A DNA stretch of 64,000 bases from Corynebacterium bouchesdurhonense (GTDB lineage: Bacteria; Actinomycetota; Actinomycetes; Mycobacteriales; Mycobacteriaceae). The stretch spans positions 62,001-126,000 of the forward strand of contig NZ_LT546028.1 in NCBI RefSeq assembly GCF_900078305.2, in the 5' to 3' direction. A program made the translations under genes and the position numbers. Below the pieces are notes generated by a model. The model did not search any database and was not told the DNA's origin. It saw only the letters and a program-made list of their open reading frames with translations. This document shows, in pieces, positions 59,365-64,000 of this stretch (the first letter of the stretch is position 1; each line of letters opens with the position of its first letter).

Positions 59365-62300
59365 TCACCTCCGTGACATAGCAACATCGGCAGCGCTCGC
59401 GTTCCCGCGACGTTCCACCCCTTCCAGACGCATCTCCAAACCGGAGACCTGGCGGTTGAACTCCTCGGTGAGCTCCTGCATTTCCGCCGTCGTAAAGGCG
59501 GTCTTGCCGTTCGGGACGTTGAGCGAGATAACCCGCGGATTGGACTCCGCGATCCCGCGCATCTCCACCGCGCTCTTCTCGTACGCCTTCGCCAAATCGT
59601 CAAGGGCGGTGCGCACGATATCCGAGTCGGAGCGAGCCGCCTCGGCGCGAGCATCAAAGACGGCCTTATCCATCTCCGCTGCCTTGATCTGGATTGCCAG
59701 CGGCTCGGATTGGATCTGGTACGCCGCATCGAGCGCAGCTTTGCGCATCTGCTCATTCATCGCAGCCTGCTGATCCTTCAGCCCCTGCAGCTCAGTACGC
59801 AGCTGAATATCAGCCATCGCTCGACCTGGATCACCAATCGCCGACGTCTTAATCAGACGGTCGATGCTGGCGGAGCCGCCGAGCGCGCCCAGGCGCCTCG
59901 CCTGTGACATCACAGCATCGATGGACGCCTGCTGCGCCGGAGACCAGCCGGTCCACTCCGGCATCGCGTACAGACGCTGCAGCTCGGAGTCGATCTGCGA
60001 CTTCCTCGTGTTCGCCGCCCGGTTCGCGCCGGAGGCGTGCCACGAGAAAAGCTTGAGGCGATTCGCGGACTGCTCCGCCTCAATCTGCGCCTTCTCGGTG
60101 AGCAGGTCGGCGACGCGCTGCCCCACCATCGCCCCGGCCTGGTCGAAGCCGAAGGCCTTACCGGACATAATCGCAAGGTTCTTCGCAGCGGATTCCAGCT
60201 GGCGGGTGACGGACTCCATCGACATGACGGCGCTGGCGTACTTGTACGCCGCCTCCAGGTTGGCCTGCTGTGCCTGCAGCTCGAGTACCCGCTGCTGCGC
60301 ACGAGCGCCCTCGATCTCAATCTCGAGAGCCTCGCGCTCACGCATCCAGGCGAAGTACTCCTCCTGCGACTGCGCGATCGAGTCGGCAATCTGCTCCTGC
60401 GTCACACCGACGTACGCGCCGGCCTCGACCCAGGTATCGACGACCTTCTTGCCGGCTTCCTTCGTGCCGTACTGCAGGTCGGTGTAGAACCCGCGCCACG
60501 AGGACCTGTTTTCGTCCAGCGTTTTGCTGCCGTCCTTCATGTGCTTGTTCAGGTTCGCCTGCGCGACGGCAACGTCCTTAGCGCCCTTGAGCTGCGCGAT
60601 GATCCCGTCCATCTGCGTGATGCGGACATTCCGGGACGCGGACTGCATGTCCAGCATCGCCTTGTTCCACGCCACGACCAGGCCGGCGACCTGCTCACGC
60701 TGCTTCGCATACAAGGCGTTGAGTTCCTTAACAGACCCCATCGCCTGCGAAAGACCCTGATACACCTCGACCTTCGCTTGCTTCACGCCGGACACGATGC
60801 GCTGCACAATGTCGTGCATGGTCTTGCCGATCTCGATGATCGACTTGACGCCAGTGACGACGACACCGAGGGACATACCCGCCGGGCCGGTCGCCGCAGC
60901 AACCGCGGACAACGCGCCGGACAGCGGTGGGAACGCCGACGTCGCCGCCGCCGCATTCTCGGCCATGCCGGACAGCTGCGGGAACACCGAGTGCACCGTC
61001 ATGTCCAACGCTGCGGCGGACTTGCGGCGGGCGTCGAGCAGTTCACCCTCTGCCTTTTTGACGTCCTCGGTCGCCTTCGCGACCGCGTCTGCCTGGGCCT
61101 TGGGGTCATCGTTCTTCTCGGACTGCACCTTCGCGAGTGCCGCACGAGCCTCGTCAAACGCCTTCTCGTTCGCGGCGATCTTCGCGAGACGCTCGGCATG
61201 GCCCGCGCGGGCGTCGATCAGGTTCTTCTCCGCAGCCATGAGCGTGCCGGTGATCTGGGTCGTGTTCGTCATGCCCAAGCTGCCGACGATGTCAGCCAGC
61301 TCGGAGGCAAACGAACGCCCAGCGATACCCTCAAGCGACGTCGGATCAGCCATTTTGTCCAGCGACGCCGCACCGTTGACGATGGCCCGCGCCCACTCCT
61401 CGTTACGCAGGACAGCAGCGAGCGCACCATACCCGAAGTCACCGCCACGGAACGATACGCGGATCTCCTCCGCGGCGAGCTGCAGCGACCCGGCAGCGGC
61501 CCGCAGATCACGCACGCCCGTGGCGTCGCCGGTAGCGATAACGCCACCATTAGCGAATGCACCCGCGCGGTGCGGTACTGCAGTCCGCCCGGCGCGGGCT
61601 TCGCGGTTGAGCCGTGCGATGCCGGCGGGTCCACCGTTTTGCGCGGTGAACTCGGGCACCATGATCGCTTCGCCGCCGGAGAACATCAGCGGCGGCCCGG
61701 TGGGCGAGGTGTAGGCGTGAATGTCTCGGCCGGGCGACCAGCCGGGAAGGACTCCGCCGAGCGCGTAACCGTGGCCGTGGCCCCACGTGGTGGTGAGGTC
61801 GTTGCCGTAGCGGGCCTTGTAGTAGCGCAGCGCGGCGACCATGTTCGCCTCCGGGTCGCGGCGGTTGTTCGGCAGCGACGGGTCGCGGTAGGTGGCGAAC
61901 GTGCCCGGGATGATCTGCAGGAGGCCGACGCCGGCGGATTCGCCGGTGCCGTTGATGTCCACGATCTGCTGGGCAATGCCCGGGTTACCGCCGGATTCGG
62001 ACATGATTTGCTTCAGCATGGCGTTGACCTGGCGCGGGTCGTCGGCGTTGAAGCCGACGCGACGCATGGCCGCCATCGCCATTGGGCGCCACGATTCAGC
62101 CGAACCGACGGCACCCGCGGCCGGCGAATAATCATCGGCCTTGCCGGTGACGAACTCCAGGAGCTTGTCGCGGCCCCACGTAGCCACCGCGCGCGGGATC
62201 TGGCCCACGTAACCTGCGAATTCCGGAATGAGCTTGAGCATCGGGTCGGAAATCGCCTTGAACGCTGCTCCGACGATGTCGCGCAGGGGCTGGAAGAACC

Positions 62301-64000
62301 CGCCGAAACCGGCATCCTCCAACATCTCGACGGCGACCGACGGGTCACCCAAAGGTGCCGGTGCGGCCACGTGGACGTGGTTGCGGTGCGCACGCATAGT
62401 GCCCGCACCGTAAAGACCGAAACCGTCGCCGACGTTGCGGCCGTTTTTCACGTTGTACGGGCTCGGCGAGTGGATCAGCTCGTACAGGCCGGCGCGGTAG
62501 TTGTCGTGGAAGAACTTCGCGGCGGCCTGCATTTGCGGCGTCGTATCCGTCGAGTTGGAGAAGTCGACAGCGTTACCCGTGCCGTGGTGGCCCGGGTCGC
62601 CCCGGCGAAGCGTCGAGGTAATGGTCATCATCGGGAAGTGTTTTCGCACCAGGCCCGAAATGGAGCCGATGACGCCACCCGATGCGAACGCCTGGTGCGG
62701 CATCGCGCCGAGGACACGCGCGACTCCCCTACGCCCACCCACGCGAGCGGCGGCGTTGACCGCATCGACCCAGTCAGGACCAACTACGTCGGTGAACTCT
62801 GGACGCATGACTGCCTCGCGCCCTGACAGGTCGAGTACACCGCCCGTACGCGAGTAGAAGCGGTGAATGTCACGTCCAGGAGTAGACGGACCAGGCATGA
62901 CACCACCGCGGGCGAATGCGAGCGGCACCGGCTCCAGCTTCTGCATTCCGATAAAGCCGGTCACCGCGTTCACAGCCTTGAGCAGGCCGTTGTTCCACAC
63001 GGTGCCGACCACGAAACGGATGGGTGCGGCCGTAACTTCCTTCATGCGGTCCCAGATGGAGCCGATGGCGGAAACGGTCTTGTCGAACCAGTCTTTGAGG
63101 GTGTCTAGGCCGGCGCGTACCGCGCCGAATGCCGGATCAATGATGTTGTCGACAACCCAGCGGATGCCGGAGCCGAGAGAATCCCACGCGGGCTTAATGA
63201 CCGACTCCCACACCCACTGAAAGCCGTTACCCACTGCCTCGAAGCCGGCGCTGATGAAGCCGAACGTGGGCATGAGCACGTCCTGCCACAGCCACGTAAC
63301 ACCTGCGGCGAGGGCATCGAACACGACCTTGATGACGTTCTCCCACACCCACTGCATCGCAGTACCGAGGCCTTGGAACCCAGTTTGAATAGCGGCGAAC
63401 GTAGGCGTGAGGGCGTTCTCCCACAGCCACGTCGCGGCGTTGCCGAACCAATCGAACACCGGCTTGATGCTGTTCTGCCACACCCCCTGGATGAAATCAC
63501 CAAGGGACTTGAACGCGCTCTTGACGGTCTCGAACCCTGCGGTGAGGGCGATCTGCGCGGTCTGCCACCCGTTCTTCAGCGCGTCAGTAAACTTCGTCCA
63601 AAGCTCGCGCCCCTTCTCCGTCTGGGTGAAAAAGTACGTCAGCCCACCGACCAGTGCCGCGATGGCGGTCACCATCAGCATGATGGGGTTAGCGTTCATT
63701 ACGGCAGTGAACGCGATCTGCGCGCCCTTGGCGAGGTCGACCGCCTTCTTCCAGCCCATGATGGCGCCCTGCCACATCGCGACCGCGGCGGCGGCAGAGC
63801 CGATGGCTGCGGCGAGCGGGCCGAGCCAGGAAGCATTGTCCTGCACCCACGCGCCGAGTTCCTTGAACCGGTCCACCAGCTTGCCGCCAACGTCCCAGGC
63901 GGTTTCGAGGGCGGGCACCATTGCGTCGAACACGGCGGTCGCGATCGGCTCGATAGCCAGCTTGGCTTGCAGCTTCAGCTGGTCCCACCGCTCCGCGAAG
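59365..64000 (-). CDS. Phage tape measure protein with two wall-degrading domains (5' end beyond window)
   Basis: The minus frame is open from 64000 to the stop at 59365, at least 1,544 codons. The visible N-terminal part has hydrophobic helices (about 85-105 from M 63933) and four related Trp-rich segments of about 36 residues (TWLWENALTP, QWVWENVIKV, QWVWESVIKP). Near residue 449 HHGTGNAVDFSN, with HRNHVHVA later, fits an M15-like peptidase. Near 643 MSESGGNPGIAQQ and VGLLQIIPGTF fit a lytic transglycosylase. The C-terminal half is helical, Ala/Gln/Lys-rich. It sets tail length and may open the wall during DNA entry. Confidence 0.88.
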   Translation of the reverse strand, partial: FAERWDQLKLQAKLAIEPIATAVFDAMVPALETAWDVGGKLVDRFKELGAWVQDNASWLGPLAAAIGSAAAAVAMWQGAIMGWKKAVDLAKGAQIAFTAVMNANPIMLMVTAIAALVGGLTYFFTQTEKGRELWTKFTDALKNGWQTAQIALTAGFETVKSAFKSLGDFIQGVWQNSIKPVFDWFGNAATWLWENALTPTFAAIQTGFQGLGTAMQWVWENVIKVVFDALAAGVTWLWQDVLMPTFGFISAGFEAVGNGFQWVWESVIKPAWDSLGSGIRWVVDNIIDPAFGAVRAGLDTLKDWFDKTVSAIGSIWDRMKEVTAAPIRFVVGTVWNNGLLKAVNAVTGFIGMQKLEPVPLAFARGGVMPGPSTPGRDIHRFYSRTGGVLDLSGREAVMRPEFTDVVGPDWVDAVNAAARVGGRRGVARVLGAMPHQAFASGGVIGSISGLVRKHFPMMTITSTLRRGDPGHHGTGNAVDFSNSTDTTPQMQAAAKFFHDNYRAGLYELIHSPSPYNVKNGRNVGDGFGLYGAGTMRAHRNHVHVAAPAPLGDPSVAVEMLEDAGFGGFFQPLRDIVGAAFKAISDPMLKLIPEFAGYVGQIPRAVATWGRDKLLEFVTGKADDYSPAAGAVGSAESWRPMAMAAMRRVGFNADDPRQVNAMLKQIMSESGGNPGIAQQIVDINGTGESAGVGLLQIIPGTFATYRDPSLPNNRRDPEANMVAALRYYKARYGNDLTTTWGHGHGYALGGVLPGWSPGRDIHAYTSPTGPPLMFSGGEAIMVPEFTAQNGGPAGIARLNREARAGRTAVPHRAGAFANGGVIATGDATGVRDLRAAAGSLQLAAEEIRVSFRGGDFGYGALAAVLRNEEWARAIVNGAASLDKMADPTSLEGIAGRSFASELADIVGSLGMTNTTQITGTLMAAEKNLIDARAGHAERLAKIAANEKAFDEARAALAKVQSEKNDDPKAQADAVAKATEDVKKAEGELLDARRKSAAALDMTVHSVFPQLSGMAENAAAATSAFPPLSGALSAVAAATGPAGMSLGVVVTGVKSIIEIGKTMHDIVQRIVSGVKQAKVEVYQGLSQAMGSVKELNALYAKQREQVAGLVVAWNKAMLDMQSASRNVRITQMDGIIAQLKGAKDVAVAQANLNKHMKDGSKTLDENRSSWRGFYTDLQYGTKEAGKKVVDTWVEAGAYVGVTQEQIADSIAQSQEEYFAWMREREALEIEIEGARAQQRVLELQAQQANLEAAYKYASAVMSMESVTRQLESAAKNLAIMSGKAFGFDQAGAMVGQRVADLLTEKAQIEAEQSANRLKLFSWHASGANRAANTRKSQIDSELQRLYAMPEWTGWSPAQQASIDAVMSQARRLGALGGSASIDRLIKTSAIGDPGRAMADIQLRTELQGLKDQQAAMNEQMRKAALDAAYQIQSEPLAIQIKAAEMDKAVFDARAEAARSDSDIVRTALDDLAKAYEKSAVEMRGIAESNPRVISLNVPNGKTAFTTAEMQELTEEFNRQVSGLEMRLEGVERRGNASAADVAMSRR

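Overview
The window is high-GC actinobacterial DNA and is best read as a Corynebacterium chromosome. The basis is gene content and order (recG, DAK2 gene, ung, thiL, DUF3515 gene, ddl, gpsA, mutT1, leuD-leuC with divergent ltbR, tRNAs next to gltX, leuB next to serA) and the many genes whose start codon lies 6-8 nt after a TANNNT -10 box, a leaderless layout common in actinobacteria. Species cannot be told from sequence alone.

Positions 1-48,230 are host chromosome. 1-13,560: DNA repair (recG, ung, mutT1), thiamine (thiL), cell wall (ddl), glycerophospholipid (gpsA) and leucine (leuCD, ltbR) genes. 13,560-17,290: two divergent exported phosphatases sharing a probable PHO box. 17,300-27,700: an accessory-looking block with an SbnA-like enzyme, an FAD/NAD domain fused to a PLP decarboxylase, two YhgE/Pip membrane proteins, a chimeric pseudogene scar, an HD hydrolase and a PhzF protein. 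27,700-32,000: two identical tRNA-Glu genes flanking an iron-type ABC importer, then tRNA-Gln. 32,150-48,230: gltX, a secreted esterase, isochorismate synthase, a fumarylacetoacetase-family hydrolase, an exonuclease, a CBS/nucleotidyltransferase protein, two related lipoproteins around leuB-serA, a DUF262 protein, a CDF metal exporter and a small membrane protein.

Positions about 48,440-64,000 are one end of a siphovirus-type prophage. On the minus strand it runs from a tape measure protein (open at the window edge) through tail proteins, a collagen-like fibre, a two-domain endolysin, a holin and membrane proteins to a terminator at 50,180. A three-gene plus-strand operon (GNAT-like, HTH, zinc-finger proteins) faces it. 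No integrase or capsid gene is in view.

The least explained signals are: (1) a dispersed oligomer GCTTGTCGACG, often followed by CCCCC, in nine exact copies on both strands across the host part and seen nowhere in the prophage; (2) short tandem duplications of 9-14 bp laid over or beside the stop codons of ung, ddl, mutT1, serA and a lipoprotein gene; (3) the SbnA / FAD-decarboxylase / YhgE locus, a possible diaminopropionate-type metabolite system. The sequence is also suspect in places: about 155 bp of G/C homopolymer inside sbnA, and an AT-rich patch with an 11-G run in the prophage.
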